Shown here in pieces: positions 1-8,416 of a stretch of 64,000 nucleotides of DNA. Origin of the DNA: Sediminispirochaeta bajacaliforniensis DSM 16054 (GTDB lineage: Bacteria; Spirochaetota; Spirochaetia; DSM-16054; Sediminispirochaetaceae); assembly GCF_000378205.1 (NCBI RefSeq), contig NZ_KB899411.1:124001-188000 (forward strand), read 5' to 3'. Below the pieces are notes generated by a model, which was not told where the DNA came from, did not search any database, and saw only the letters and a program-made list of their open reading frames with translations. Both the position numbers and the translations under genes were made by a program. Numbering within the stretch: the stretch's first letter is position 1; the number at the start of each line of letters is the position of its first letter.

Positions 1-1310
1 TCACTGTCGGCAAGGGCAAAGGTGCCCCCAAAGGCCGGGGTATGTGAGCGAAAGCGCATGAGCCGAAAAAGCCGTTTATTCACCGGCCGTTCTATTTCAA
101 CAGCAATCTCATCGAGACTGTAGGGATGGCGGTTGATATCCCGACCCTGCTTGGTTTGCTCAATGAGATCGGTATCGTTCCGTCCCGAAAGTGCTCCAAC
201 ATAATAGACTTGAGGGATGCCTGGTGCGAAAAACTGGACGGCCCTGGAAAGGATGTAGGCATCATCATCTTCACCGGTAGCGGAATAGTAGGTACAGTTG
301 ATCTGATAGATATCGAGGTTGTTGTACTCTTCCGACGAATATCTCCGGTTGACATTGGAACCCCGTTCATAAAGAGCATCAACGGTTTTCTCTATCTCCT
401 CAGAAGAAAGAAGATCGGCTGCATCGACAACTCCGATACCATCGTGGGTATCCAGGGTGGTGATTTGGTTGTGCGGAGAAATCATCAGCCACTCCTTGAG
501 CCTTCTGCTGCTGCCGCTGAAGATGGTATGAAGCAGCAGCATGGGAAGGGCGAAATCATATACGCGATAGCCCTTGTTCGCAAGCTTCAGCTGAATCGAG
601 TAGTGCTCATGGATCTCGGGCAAGATCTCCACACCATATTCGGCCACGATCGTTTGGATTCGATGCAGGAGCTCCCATACATCGGGCTCCACAAAGAAGC
701 AGTTGGTACCGAGCCTCTTCGTCACGTAGGCGAAGGCGTCGAGGCGAAGCATGGATATGCCGTGACTGCAAAGGGAACGAAGGTTATCCTCCAGAAACGC
801 CGTACCGACGGGAGAGGCAATATCGAGGTCGATCTGTTCCTCGCTGAAGGTACACCACAGGGTATCTTCACTTCCGTCCGGATGTATCACTCCGGTAAGA
901 GGTGCCCGTGGTTTTCTGGTATAGATTTTTGCCAGATCACCGGGAGGGATCTCCCCCGAAGGATGAAACTTGCGCACATTGAGGAAAAGGTCCGCCCAGG
1001 GGCTTTTACCTCCCCGTTCAAGAAAATCAAGGAATTGAGGGGAGTGCCGCGAGATGTGGTTGACCATAAAATCAACCACGATATCATACCTGCCGGCGAG
1101 GCCTTCCACCGCCTTCCAGTCACCGAACTGCGGATCGACTCGATCATACCCAAGGGGTGCAAAGCCGCGGTCTGCCGAAGAGGGATAAAAGGGAAGAAGA
1201 TGAATCCCGGTAAAAAGATCGGGAAAATAGCGTTCCAGAGCAGTAGATAGTTCTTCGAGATTGATGCCGAGACTATCGGGATAGGTGATAAGTTGAACGC
1301 CGTTTTTCAT
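1..1310 (-). CDS. Sucrose phosphorylase (GH13_18), 3' end outside window
   Basis: Cytoplasmic enzyme splitting sucrose with phosphate into glucose-1-phosphate and fructose. The frame is open from ATG at 1310 to the window edge, about 436 codons of a family usually near 490-500 aa, so only the C-terminal end is missing. All four GH13 regions are visible: DFMVNHIS at residues 80-87, MLRLDAFAY with the nucleophile at D191, LPEIHEHY with the acid/base at E232, and a TLDTHDGIG region IV. These catalytic positions fall almost exactly where characterised bifidobacterial enzymes have them. A strong GAGGAGG site precedes the ATG. The gene lies 21 bp behind a LacI regulator and is probably co-transcribed with it. 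Other GH13_18 specificities, such as glucosylglycerate or sucrose-6-phosphate phosphorylase, cannot be excluded. Confidence 0.88.
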   Translation of the reverse strand, partial: MKNGVQLITYPDSLGINLEELSTALERYFPDLFTGIHLLPFYPSSADRGFAPLGYDRVDPQFGDWKAVEGLAGRYDIVVDFMVNHISRHSPQFLDFLERGGKSPWADLFLNVRKFHPSGEIPPGDLAKIYTRKPRAPLTGVIHPDGSEDTLWCTFSEEQIDLDIASPVGTAFLEDNLRSLCSHGISMLRLDAFAYVTKRLGTNCFFVEPDVWELLHRIQTIVAEYGVEILPEIHEHYSIQLKLANKGYRVYDFALPMLLLHTIFSGSSRRLKEWLMISPHNQITTLDTHDGIGVVDAADLLSSEEIEKTVDALYERGSNVNRRYSSEEYNNLDIYQINCTYYSATGEDDDAYILSRAVQFFAPGIPQVYYVGALSGRNDTDLIEQTKQGRDINRHPYSLDEIAVEIERPVNKRLFRLMRFRSHTPAFGGTFALADS

Positions 1311-1331
1311 GTGTAAAGGTTCCTCCTCATA

Positions 1332-2333
1332 TTAGGCGGTATCACGTTCGATAAGGGTTACAGGAAGTCGTATCACTTCCGGGATCTGTCCGAAACTGCC
1401 GCGGAAGGCCAGCTCTATCATTTTCGCGGCAAGCCGACCGGACTCGTCAAGCTGCTGATCGATCGTCGAAAGGCCGATAAATTCGGCCGCCTCGATGTTA
1501 TCGTACCCGAGGATAGCAAGATCACCAGGCACCTGAAGCCCCGCGTTCCGGGCGATGCGATACAGAATCAGGGCATCATAATCGCTGGCGGCAAAGACCA
1601 CCTCGGGAAGAAATTTTCCCGAAATAAGCTTACGGGCCGCCCCACGTGCATAATAGGCCCCGGCATAGTGAAAGCAAATGTGCTCTTTCTCCATCTCTAT
1701 TTCCCCGGCCCCAAGCCTCTCGGAAAAGGCTTGAAAGCGACTACGGGCCGAATCGACCACATAATCGGGATGCCCCCCTTCACCAAGGAAAGCAGGATGG
1801 CGGTACCCTTTACGAAGCAGGTACTCAGCGGCAATCCTTCCTCCCTCCTGGTTATCCGAAAGGATCGAACAGACATATTCAATACGCGTTTCAAGGCTCA
1901 CCAGCGGCATACCCCGTCTGCGAAAAAGCATAAGGGCCTCCTTGTCAAGCGGAAGAGCCATAACAACAACGCCGTCGACCCGGTCCCCTGCCGAAAGCAT
2001 TGCAAAAACAGAATCAAGCTGGCCGCGATTTTCCACCGAATAGGTGGTTATCTCATATTCGCGGGGAGACAAATGCTTGCTGAGCCCCCGAATTCGCTGG
2101 ACAAAAGAGTAAGACCAGGCAAAGGGCGCTACCACACCTACCCGTTTCAAACCTACCCGGGCCCTGGCTACCGCTTCCGAGGTCGGAGAGAAACCGAGCC
2201 TTGTCATGACCGAGAGAATACGTGAACGGGTAACAGGGGCTACCCTTTCGGGGTGGTTCATGACACGGGAAACGGTGGCGATGCTGACACCGGCTTCCCG
2301 GGCGACATCATAAATCGTTGAATCGTTTCTCAC
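1332..2333 (-). CDS. LacI-family transcriptional regulator of the sucrose phosphorylase operon
   Basis: A 333-aa repressor of usual LacI/GalR length. The N-terminal helix-turn-helix reads TIYDVAREAGVSIATVSRVM, followed by a hinge region and a periplasmic-binding-protein-like effector domain (VDGVVVMALPLD, ILGYDNIEAAEFIGLSTID near the C-terminus). It is encoded immediately upstream of sucrose phosphorylase on the same strand, so it is inferred to sense sucrose or a related sugar and to control itself and the enzyme. A palindromic site just upstream of its start fits autoregulation. Ligand assignment is by neighbourhood only. Confidence 0.9.
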   Translation of the reverse strand: MRNDSTIYDVAREAGVSIATVSRVMNHPERVAPVTRSRILSVMTRLGFSPTSEAVARARVGLKRVGVVAPFAWSYSFVQRIRGLSKHLSPREYEITTYSVENRGQLDSVFAMLSAGDRVDGVVVMALPLDKEALMLFRRRGMPLVSLETRIEYVCSILSDNQEGGRIAAEYLLRKGYRHPAFLGEGGHPDYVVDSARSRFQAFSERLGAGEIEMEKEHICFHYAGAYYARGAARKLISGKFLPEVVFAASDYDALILYRIARNAGLQVPGDLAILGYDNIEAAEFIGLSTIDQQLDESGRLAAKMIELAFRGSFGQIPEVIRLPVTLIERDTA

Positions 2334-2345
2334 AGCATGCTCCGA

Positions 2346-2361
2346 ATGTAAGCTCTTACAT
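2346..2361. promoter_or_regulatory. Candidate LacI-type operator upstream of the LacI gene
   Basis: ATGTAAGCTCTTACAT is a 16-bp near-palindrome (7 of 8 half-site positions match) lying 12 bp before the regulator start codon at 2333. Size and symmetry are typical of LacI-family operators. It also lies upstream of the divergent methyltransferase gene, but its position favours autoregulation of the sucrose operon. Confidence 0.5.
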
Positions 2362-2454
2362 CGGTACTATACTGAGTGACAGAACGTGGGTCAAGGCGCA
2401 AACGCTTGCTCAAAACAATACGATGATATAGCGTAGCAAAAAAGAGGAGAGAAA

Positions 2455-3084
2455 ATGGAACGTGTAGCACACTATATCGAAGCATTGTATGCAGAGAAAA
2501 AGGGGCTTAATAAAAAAGAATACATAGATCAAACTGCACTCAAAGCCTTTATACCCGTTGTCGACGATGATGTTGCAAGGATCTTGCAATTGCTTATTAT
2601 GCTGAAACGTCCTGCCAGAATTCTCGAAATCGGGACCAGCATCGGCTACTCAACAAGTTCAATGGCAAAGGCAATACAAACATGGGATGGCAGGATAACA
2701 AGTATTGAATACGACGAACGGGTTGCGGCTCAGGCCCAAGAAAACTTTCGAAGAGAGGGGGTCGATGATGTGATAGAACTCGTCATCGACGATGCACGAA
2801 AGGCCCTTCCCCGTTTGGAACCGCAGTATGATCTCATTTTTCAGGATGCGGATAAACACCTCTATCCCGACCTTTTCGAAGAGTGCGTGCGCTTATTAAA
2901 GCCAGGTGCCCTTTTTCTTGCTGAGGACACCCTCTTCCCCGTCATCGATTTGGATCCGAAATGGCACGGCCTTATTGCGCCTATCGAACGCTTTAACAAG
3001 CTCATCGCCGGAGACGAGAGGATCGTCAGCACGATCCTGCCGGTCGGAGACGGTCTGACGATTGCCATCAAAAAGGCGCCGTAG
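2455..3084 (+). CDS. Class I SAM-dependent O-methyltransferase (family 3, COG4122-like)
   Basis: A 209-aa protein matching the small bacterial O-methyltransferase family (catechol-OMT-like; relatives include the tRNA-modifying TrmR). The SAM-binding motif I is ARILEIGTSIGYST around residue 58. The acidic end of the next strand is ITSIEYDERV. The metal/substrate motif is YDLIFQDADKHLYPD. The start follows a GAGGAGAGAAA ribosome site. Substrate is unknown: tRNA hydroxyuridine or a small catechol-like molecule are both possible. It stands alone, divergent from the LacI gene, and 76 bp before the polyamine operon. Confidence 0.82.
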   Translation: MERVAHYIEALYAEKKGLNKKEYIDQTALKAFIPVVDDDVARILQLLIMLKRPARILEIGTSIGYSTSSMAKAIQTWDGRITSIEYDERVAAQAQENFRREGVDDVIELVIDDARKALPRLEPQYDLIFQDADKHLYPDLFEECVRLLKPGALFLAEDTLFPVIDLDPKWHGLIAPIERFNKLIAGDERIVSTILPVGDGLTIAIKKAP

Positions 3085-3160
3085 TTTTTCCTTGTCGATT
3101 GAAATTCGCCGAGTGATTCGCCATACTTCCATCATTCCATCCCCCATAAGGAGGTGACCC

Positions 3161-4342
3161 ATGAATCGTGTTCTTATCATCGGGGCCGGCGGAGTCGGCC
3201 GGGTAGTCGCTCATAAGTGTGCACAACTACCGGAAACCTTTCATTCCATCATGCTTGCAAGCCGCACAAAAGCGAAGTGCGATCAGATAGCCGAAGAATT
3301 GCCGAGAGCGATCGAAACGGCACGGGTCGATGCCGATAACGTTTCGGAATTGGCAGCCTTGATGCGTTCATATAAGCCCGACCTCGTTATCAATGTAGCC
3401 CTTCCCTATCAGGATCTCACCATCATGGATGCCTGCCTTGAGGTGGGGGTGCACTACCTCGATACGGCGAATTACGAGCCGAAAGAGGTGGCTAAATTCG
3501 AATACTCCTGGCAATGGGCCTATCAGGATAAATTTGAAAAGGCTGGATTGATGGCCCTGCTCGGCAGCGGTTTCGATCCCGGCGTGACAAACGTCTTCAC
3601 CGCCTATTTAGCCCGCCACCAGTTCGACGAACTTGAGGAGATTGAAATCGTCGATGTCAACGGCGGAGACCACGGAAAACCCTTCGCAACCAACTTCAAC
3701 CCCGAAATCAACATTCGGGAGGTAACGGCCTCCTGCCGTCACTGGGAATCGGGAGGTTTCATCGAAACCCCGCCAATGAGTGCATCCAAAGCCTTTACCT
3801 GCCCGGAAGGTGTGGGAACCTATACCATCTACCGTCTCTATCACGAGGAACTGGAATCCCTGGTAAAGCACATTCCAAGCCTGAAAAAGGCCCAGTTCTG
3901 GATGAGCTTTTCAGAAAACTACCTGAAACATCTGGAAGTACTCCAAAATGTCGGCATGACCAGCATCGAGCCGGTAGACTACAAGGGGACAAAGATCATT
4001 CCCCTCCAGTTTCTTAAAGCCGTGCTGCCGGAACCGGCAAGCCTCGGTCCCGATACCAAAGGAGAGACCTGCATCGGTGTCATCGGTCGGGGACGGAAAG
4101 AAGGAAAGAGCCGCGATGCCTATATCTACAACATCTGCAGCCACGAGGCAGCCTATGAAGAGACCAACAGTCAGGGCGTCAGCTATACGACAGGCGTTCC
4201 GGCAATGGTCGGTGCAAAAATGATGCTCGAAGGAACGTGGAGTGGAAAAGGGGTGTATAACATGGAGCAGTTCGACCCCGATCCCTTTCTCGACGATCTC
4301 GCAAGGTACGGTCTGCCGTGGAAGTTGACTATTTCGGATTAG
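3161..4342 (+). CDS. Carboxynorspermidine dehydrogenase/synthase (saccharopine dehydrogenase fold)
   Basis: A 393-aa NAD(P)-dependent enzyme that condenses a diamine with aspartate semialdehyde to carboxy(nor)spermidine, the first step of the alternative polyamine pathway. The Rossmann motif VLIIGAGGVGRVVAHK is at the N-terminus. Family-typical stretches are HYLDTANYEP and LLGSGFDPGVTNVF. The start has a perfect AAGGAGGTG site. Its stop lies 25 bp inside the GTG-started decarboxylase gene, and agmatinase follows, so the three genes form one operon. The family also contains saccharopine dehydrogenases, but the neighbouring decarboxylase makes the polyamine role much more likely. Confidence 0.88.
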   Translation: MNRVLIIGAGGVGRVVAHKCAQLPETFHSIMLASRTKAKCDQIAEELPRAIETARVDADNVSELAALMRSYKPDLVINVALPYQDLTIMDACLEVGVHYLDTANYEPKEVAKFEYSWQWAYQDKFEKAGLMALLGSGFDPGVTNVFTAYLARHQFDELEEIEIVDVNGGDHGKPFATNFNPEINIREVTASCRHWESGGFIETPPMSASKAFTCPEGVGTYTIYRLYHEELESLVKHIPSLKKAQFWMSFSENYLKHLEVLQNVGMTSIEPVDYKGTKIIPLQFLKAVLPEPASLGPDTKGETCIGVIGRGRKEGKSRDAYIYNICSHEAAYEETNSQGVSYTTGVPAMVGAKMMLEGTWSGKGVYNMEQFDPDPFLDDLARYGLPWKLTISD

Positions 4343-5481
4343 AGGGATTTCGGCCGGAAGCGGTCCCCTCTCCCTGTTTTGTCGTCGACAAAGCGGCCAT
4401 CAGGAAAAACCTGGCAATACTTGACTCAATACAGAAAACAAGCGGTGCCCGAATACTTCTTGCCCAAAAGGGCTTTTCGATGTTCAGCCTCTACCCGATG
4501 ATCTCGCAGACCCTTAAAGGGGTCTGTGCGTCGGGGGTTTATGAAGCGAAACTGGGAAGGGAAGCGTTCGGAAAGGAGGTACACACCTACAGTCCCGCAT
4601 TTGTTCCGGAGCAGTTTGAAACGATACTCGAACTTTCCGACCATGTCGTTTTCAACTCTTTCTCACAGTGGGCACGATTTCGAAGCAGTTGCCTTTCCTT
4701 TGAAGGGAGGGTGTCATGTGGAATACGGGTAAATCCGGAAGTATCCACTGCCGCTGTCAGGCTGTATGATCCCTCGGCACCGGGGAGCAGGCTTGGTGTC
4801 ACGGCTGCCGAATTCCGGCCGGAACTCCTTGACGGAATCGAGGGGCTCCATTTCCATGCGCTCTGCGAACAGAATGCCGACGATCTTGAACGGGTCCTTA
4901 AGGGCTTTCATCACTCCTTTGGAACATGGGCCGGGAGGATGAGGTGGATCAACTTCGGCGGCGGGCACCATATCACAAGAAACGACTACGACAGAGCCCT
5001 ACTCTGTCGACTCATTGAGGAGTGTTCCGATCGCTACGGCGTTGACGTCTACCTCGAACCTGGCGAAGCAGTAGCCCTCAACAGCGGCGTGCTGGTAGCC
5101 ACGGTTCTCGATATCATACAAAACGACGGCAGGATAGCGCTTCTCGACACCAGTGCGGCGACCCACATGCCCGACGTACTGGAGATGCCCTATCGGCCTG
5201 AGATTGCCGGAGCAGGAAAGCAGGGAGAGAAACGGTACACCTACCGTCTCGGCGGCAGCTCCTGCCTTGCCGGCGATGTGATTGGCACCTACTCCTTTGA
5301 TACCCCTTTAGAGCCGGGCAGTCGCCTGGTCTTTGGGGACATGGCCCACTACTCGATGGTAAAGACCACCACCTTCAACGGAGTCCCCCTTCCTGCCATC
5401 GCCACCTATGATTCGGCGACAGGCACGCTGGAAGTGGTAAAACAATTTGGATTTGAAGACTTCAGGGAGCGTTTGTCATGA
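4318..5481 (+). CDS. nspC: Carboxynorspermidine decarboxylase
   Basis: A 387-aa PLP-dependent, alanine-racemase-fold decarboxylase acting on carboxy(nor)spermidine. The PLP lysine is expected at K51 in RILLAQKGFSMFS. A glycine-rich phosphate-binding stretch (INFGGGHHIT) and the C-terminal GSSCLAGD motif, with the active-site cysteine, are present. Translation probably starts at GTG 4318, overlapping the dehydrogenase gene by 25 bp, which implies coupling. Its stop overlaps the agmatinase start (ATGA). Whether the product is spermidine or norspermidine depends on the diamine supplied. The adjacent agmatinase favours putrescine, hence spermidine. Confidence 0.9.
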   Translation: MEVDYFGLEGFRPEAVPSPCFVVDKAAIRKNLAILDSIQKTSGARILLAQKGFSMFSLYPMISQTLKGVCASGVYEAKLGREAFGKEVHTYSPAFVPEQFETILELSDHVVFNSFSQWARFRSSCLSFEGRVSCGIRVNPEVSTAAVRLYDPSAPGSRLGVTAAEFRPELLDGIEGLHFHALCEQNADDLERVLKGFHHSFGTWAGRMRWINFGGGHHITRNDYDRALLCRLIEECSDRYGVDVYLEPGEAVALNSGVLVATVLDIIQNDGRIALLDTSAATHMPDVLEMPYRPEIAGAGKQGEKRYTYRLGGSSCLAGDVIGTYSFDTPLEPGSRLVFGDMAHYSMVKTTTFNGVPLPAIATYDSATGTLEVVKQFGFEDFRERLS

Positions 5482-6383
5482 ACTATCGATCGTTTCTCGG
5501 TGAGGAATTAACCGAACAGCAGAAAAGTGAAGGACTCTTTCACATCATTCCGGTTCCATTTGAGGCGAGTGTCTCCTACGGGCACGGTACCGCCGGAGGT
5601 CCGGAGGCCATTCTCGAAGCTTCACAGCAGCTCGAACTATGGGACGGCACAGGGATTCCCGCCCTTAGAGGAATTGTTACGGACAAGGCTGTTGAGGCAG
5701 AAAAGGCTGACGCCATGGTCGAGGCCTGCGCGGCAAAAGTGATAGAGGCCCTTGGAAAAGAGAGAGTTCCCATCATACTGGGGGGCGAACATACCGTCAG
5801 CGTCGGGGCCTTCTACGCTCTTGACCGATGGCGCAAGGAAACAGGCAAGGAAATCGGCATTGTTCAGATTGATGCCCACGGAGACCTGCGAAGCGATTAT
5901 CGCGGTATTCACATGAGCCATGCCTGTGTGATGCGCCGGGCCGTAGAGCTGGGATTTCCCATATTTCAGGTGGGGGTCCGCAGTATATCCCCCGAAGAAG
6001 TTACATTTCGGAACGAGCAAAAGGCCCTGAGGCCGGAGTCCATCGGCTGGCTGGACGCAGCGGAGGCGGTTAGGCGACAGGTCGATATCATCCCCCTCCC
6101 CGATACTTTTCCTGAACATGTCTATCTTACGATCGACATCGACGGTCTTGATCCCGCCCTCTTCCCCTCGACAGGAACCCCGGAACCAGGCGGCCTTTCA
6201 TGGTATCAGACCATTGATATGATCACATCACTGACCAGAAGCCGAAATGTAATCGGTTTCGATCTTGTCGAGCTTGCTCCTGTTCGGGATCGCAACGCCG
6301 ACCCCTTCGGAGCAGCCAGACTCATCTACGAAGTAATGGGTCTGGTCGAACGGAACTGTCGGCCGGAGAAAAAACAGGGATAA
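5478..6383 (+). CDS. speB: Agmatinase (arginase/ureohydrolase family)
   Basis: A 301-aa manganese ureohydrolase that would convert agmatine to putrescine and urea. The metal-binding motifs are complete: GGEHTVSVG (H105), IDAHGDLR (D132, H134, D136) and TIDIDGLDPALFPSTGTPEP near residue 217. Length is normal for the family. It overlaps nspC by 4 bp, so it is translated from the same message and supplies the diamine to the two upstream enzymes. No arginine decarboxylase is in the window. Arginase or guanidinobutyrase activity cannot be excluded from sequence alone. Confidence 0.87.
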   Translation: MNYRSFLGEELTEQQKSEGLFHIIPVPFEASVSYGHGTAGGPEAILEASQQLELWDGTGIPALRGIVTDKAVEAEKADAMVEACAAKVIEALGKERVPIILGGEHTVSVGAFYALDRWRKETGKEIGIVQIDAHGDLRSDYRGIHMSHACVMRRAVELGFPIFQVGVRSISPEEVTFRNEQKALRPESIGWLDAAEAVRRQVDIIPLPDTFPEHVYLTIDIDGLDPALFPSTGTPEPGGLSWYQTIDMITSLTRSRNVIGFDLVELAPVRDRNADPFGAARLIYEVMGLVERNCRPEKKQG

Positions 6384-6395
6384 AGGCGTTTTTGT

Positions 6396-7262
6396 TCAGG
6401 TTCCGTAGGGATTTGAGATATTTCTCCAGCGGCCGGTCCTTTCACCGTCGAAATGTACTTCAAGCAATGCAAAATGGCCAAGACCGGCCGCCCATGAATC
6501 AAAAAAAACTTCACCCTTTATAGGAATCCCGCGGACGAGATCCAAGCCTCCGCCGCCGTCTCCCCGGATCGTGCCGCCCACGATAGCCTCGTGCCGGCCC
6601 CCTTCGCTGTCCACGAGCAAAGCATCGGAGAAACCAAGCCACTGGCCGGAAAGCTCGGTAGAAACCAAAAAGGTACAGACCAAATGGTCGTTCCGAACAT
6701 CCACAGCGCTCAGCCTGATCGAAATATCATCAATCAGTATCGTCGGCTCAAATTGAGAAGGCCCCACCGCTTCTCGAGAACCACCTGAGGCCATAGGAGG
6801 AGTAACCTCGGTTATAGGTTTGCCGCCTACCTCAAAATGAACAGCACCGTGATAGATTTTCCCACTATTGTTATCTTTCAGGAAAATTTCAATACGATGT
6901 TTCCCCCGCAGGGCCGAGGGCGCAATGGTAAAAAAGCGTTCACGGCGGAAAGTCCAGTCTATTCCCTCCTGAAATCCGCTGTAGGACTCGGTATCGGTCA
7001 TGTGACTTAAATGTCCATTTATATAGTATTTAAAATTCCAGGAAACAGAGCCCTTCCCCTGCCGAATCCGTAAGTCGTTTACAACGATAAGCGTCTTGAA
7101 GGTTTCACCCGGCCGAAACAAGGGGTCCACGAGCTGCTTGACATCCCCGGAAGCATTATCGTCCCCCTCTACGATCCAGAAGCGATCAATTTCATTCCCG
7201 ACAACAGAGAAAATTGCAAAAAAAAGAAAGAAAAATAATAAGACGAGCCTCGGAGTCCCCAT
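6396..7262 (-). CDS. Secreted or membrane-anchored protein of unknown function
   Basis: I do not recognise the family. Starting at ATG 7262 gives 288 aa beginning MGTPRLVLLFFFLFFAIFSVVG, a signal peptide or N-terminal anchor. The open frame extends to 7373, but that would overlap the divergent PAP2 gene and lacks a better ribosome site. The rest is beta-rich, with a region resembling a DUF2914-like or Ig-like fold (SWNFKYYINGHLSHM, HRIEIFLKDNNSGKIYHGAVHFEV) and a second sandwich-like segment (LIDDISIRLSAVDV). Probably an envelope protein. It ends 12 bp from the agmatinase stop in convergent orientation. Confidence 0.6.
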   Translation of the reverse strand: MGTPRLVLLFFFLFFAIFSVVGNEIDRFWIVEGDDNASGDVKQLVDPLFRPGETFKTLIVVNDLRIRQGKGSVSWNFKYYINGHLSHMTDTESYSGFQEGIDWTFRRERFFTIAPSALRGKHRIEIFLKDNNSGKIYHGAVHFEVGGKPITEVTPPMASGGSREAVGPSQFEPTILIDDISIRLSAVDVRNDHLVCTFLVSTELSGQWLGFSDALLVDSEGGRHEAIVGGTIRGDGGGGLDLVRGIPIKGEVFFDSWAAGLGHFALLEVHFDGERTGRWRNISNPYGT

Positions 7263-7360
7263 TACAATTGAGACACACTCCGCGACGGTATATACTCTAT
7301 TCTTCATAAGGGCACTGTAACCCGTCACTGCTAAATTGGCAAGAAGAGTAGGATGTGAAG

Positions 7361-8263
7361 ATGCAGGAATCAATTCTCATGGCTTTTCAGGGCATTTCGA
7401 CCCCTTTTCTTGATCATCTGGTCCAGCTGATCACCATGTTTGGTGAAGAAACGATCATGGTCGTCGTTCTGTGCTGGATCTACTGGAATGTTTCAAAGAG
7501 GGAAGGCTCCAACATTGCCCTCCTGCTACTCCTATCGGTAGCGGTAAAGGGCTTTCTCAAGCTGATTTTCGGCGTTCCGCGTCCCTATGAACTCCTTTAT
7601 GCCATTAGCGCAAAGCGACTCGAAACCGCTACGGGATACAGTTTTCCCAGCGGTCACACACAGGCTGCGGCGACCTTCTATTTCGCATGCGCCGCCTCTC
7701 TTCCCGAGCGTTTTAGGAAAGAAGCAATAGGCTGTGCTCTGGTCATTACCGCTCTGGTAGCTCTAAGCAGACTTTACCTCGGGGTACACTGGCCGACCGA
7801 TGTGGCGGCAGGCGCGATCCTCGGGGTTCTCTTTGCATTGCCGCTCTTTTTCTACCGCCCCTCCATCTTTTCACGAATCCCGATTATTGCCGTCGTGCTG
7901 TTTACCGCAGGAGTAGTTGTCGCTTCTATCGACAAATCCGTAGGCTGGAACCTCAAGGGAGTCGAAGCCGCAACAAAATCGGCGGGAATGCTTTTAGGTT
8001 TGGCCGTGGCTCGCAGAATGGAACAGCGGCTCGTTGCCTTCGAGTGCCATGCGCCACTTTCCAAAAAGGTCATCAGATTTCTCGTCGGGATGACCACGAC
8101 TCTGTTTTTGAGCCTGCTCTTGAAACTTTTCATTCCCGAGAATCCGATCGGCGGCGGATTGGCCTACCTCGTTATAGGCTTATGGGTTACGGTCTGGTAC
8201 CCGGCTGCCGCAATGAAGGTATCGCTTTTCGAAAAGACCCAACGCCACCCGCGGGAGAGGTGA
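7361..8263 (+). CDS. PAP2-family membrane phosphatase
   Basis: An integral membrane protein of about 300 aa with the PAP2 active-site triad: KGFLKLIFGVPRP (motif 1), SFPSGH (motif 2, catalytic His) and SRLYLGVHWPTDV (motif 3). Several hydrophobic helices surround them, and there is an extended C-terminal set of membrane segments. Likely substrates are lipid phosphates such as undecaprenyl pyrophosphate or phosphatidic acid. GTG at 7355 is an alternative start, but ATG 7361 has better spacing from AGGA. The C-terminal extension beyond the PAP2 domain is longer than in minimal family members. Confidence 0.87.
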   Translation: MQESILMAFQGISTPFLDHLVQLITMFGEETIMVVVLCWIYWNVSKREGSNIALLLLLSVAVKGFLKLIFGVPRPYELLYAISAKRLETATGYSFPSGHTQAAATFYFACAASLPERFRKEAIGCALVITALVALSRLYLGVHWPTDVAAGAILGVLFALPLFFYRPSIFSRIPIIAVVLFTAGVVVASIDKSVGWNLKGVEAATKSAGMLLGLAVARRMEQRLVAFECHAPLSKKVIRFLVGMTTTLFLSLLLKLFIPENPIGGGLAYLVIGLWVTVWYPAAAMKVSLFEKTQRHPRER

Positions 8264-8286
8264 ACCAAATGGTACGGATATCGGCG

Positions 8287-8308
8287 ACCACCAGGATTCG
8301 TAACACTA
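8287..8308. repeat. Degenerate solo arm of the TGTTCGGAATCCTGG repeat family
   Basis: The stretch ACCACCAGGATTC..AACACTA matches the right arm of the full element at 34562-34710 in 20 of 22 positions. No partner arm is visible upstream. It lies 23 bp after the PAP2 stop codon and just before the promoter of the sucrose-phosphate-synthase-like gene. Confidence 0.55.
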
Positions 8309-8311
8309 CCC

Positions 8312-8340
8312 TTGCCTTTATGGCACCATATCAATATACT
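8312..8340 (+). promoter_or_regulatory. Candidate sigma-70 promoter of the sucrose synthesis operon
   Basis: TTGCCT at 8312-8317 and TATACT at 8335-8340 are separated by 17 bp. Transcription would start near 8347, about 70 bp before ATG 8417. An inverted repeat sits exactly over the predicted start point. Confidence 0.5.
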
Positions 8341-8346
8341 TACAGT

Positions 8347-8361
8347 ACGAAATAATTTCGT
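8347..8361. promoter_or_regulatory. Candidate operator over the sucrose operon start point
   Basis: ACGAAATAATTTCGT is a perfect 7-bp inverted repeat with one central base. It follows the -10 box at 8335-8340 by 6 bp, the place expected for a repressor site. The cognate regulator is unknown. Confidence 0.4.
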
Positions 8362-8416
8362 TGTGTTCAGGCCGTTTTCCTATTCTGTGATCATTTCCCG
8401 GACAGAGGAGGAAAAT

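Noticed and set aside
126-1250. 374-codon plus-strand open frame at the window start
   Set aside because: The minus strand encodes sucrose phosphorylase with all GH13 motifs across the same bases.
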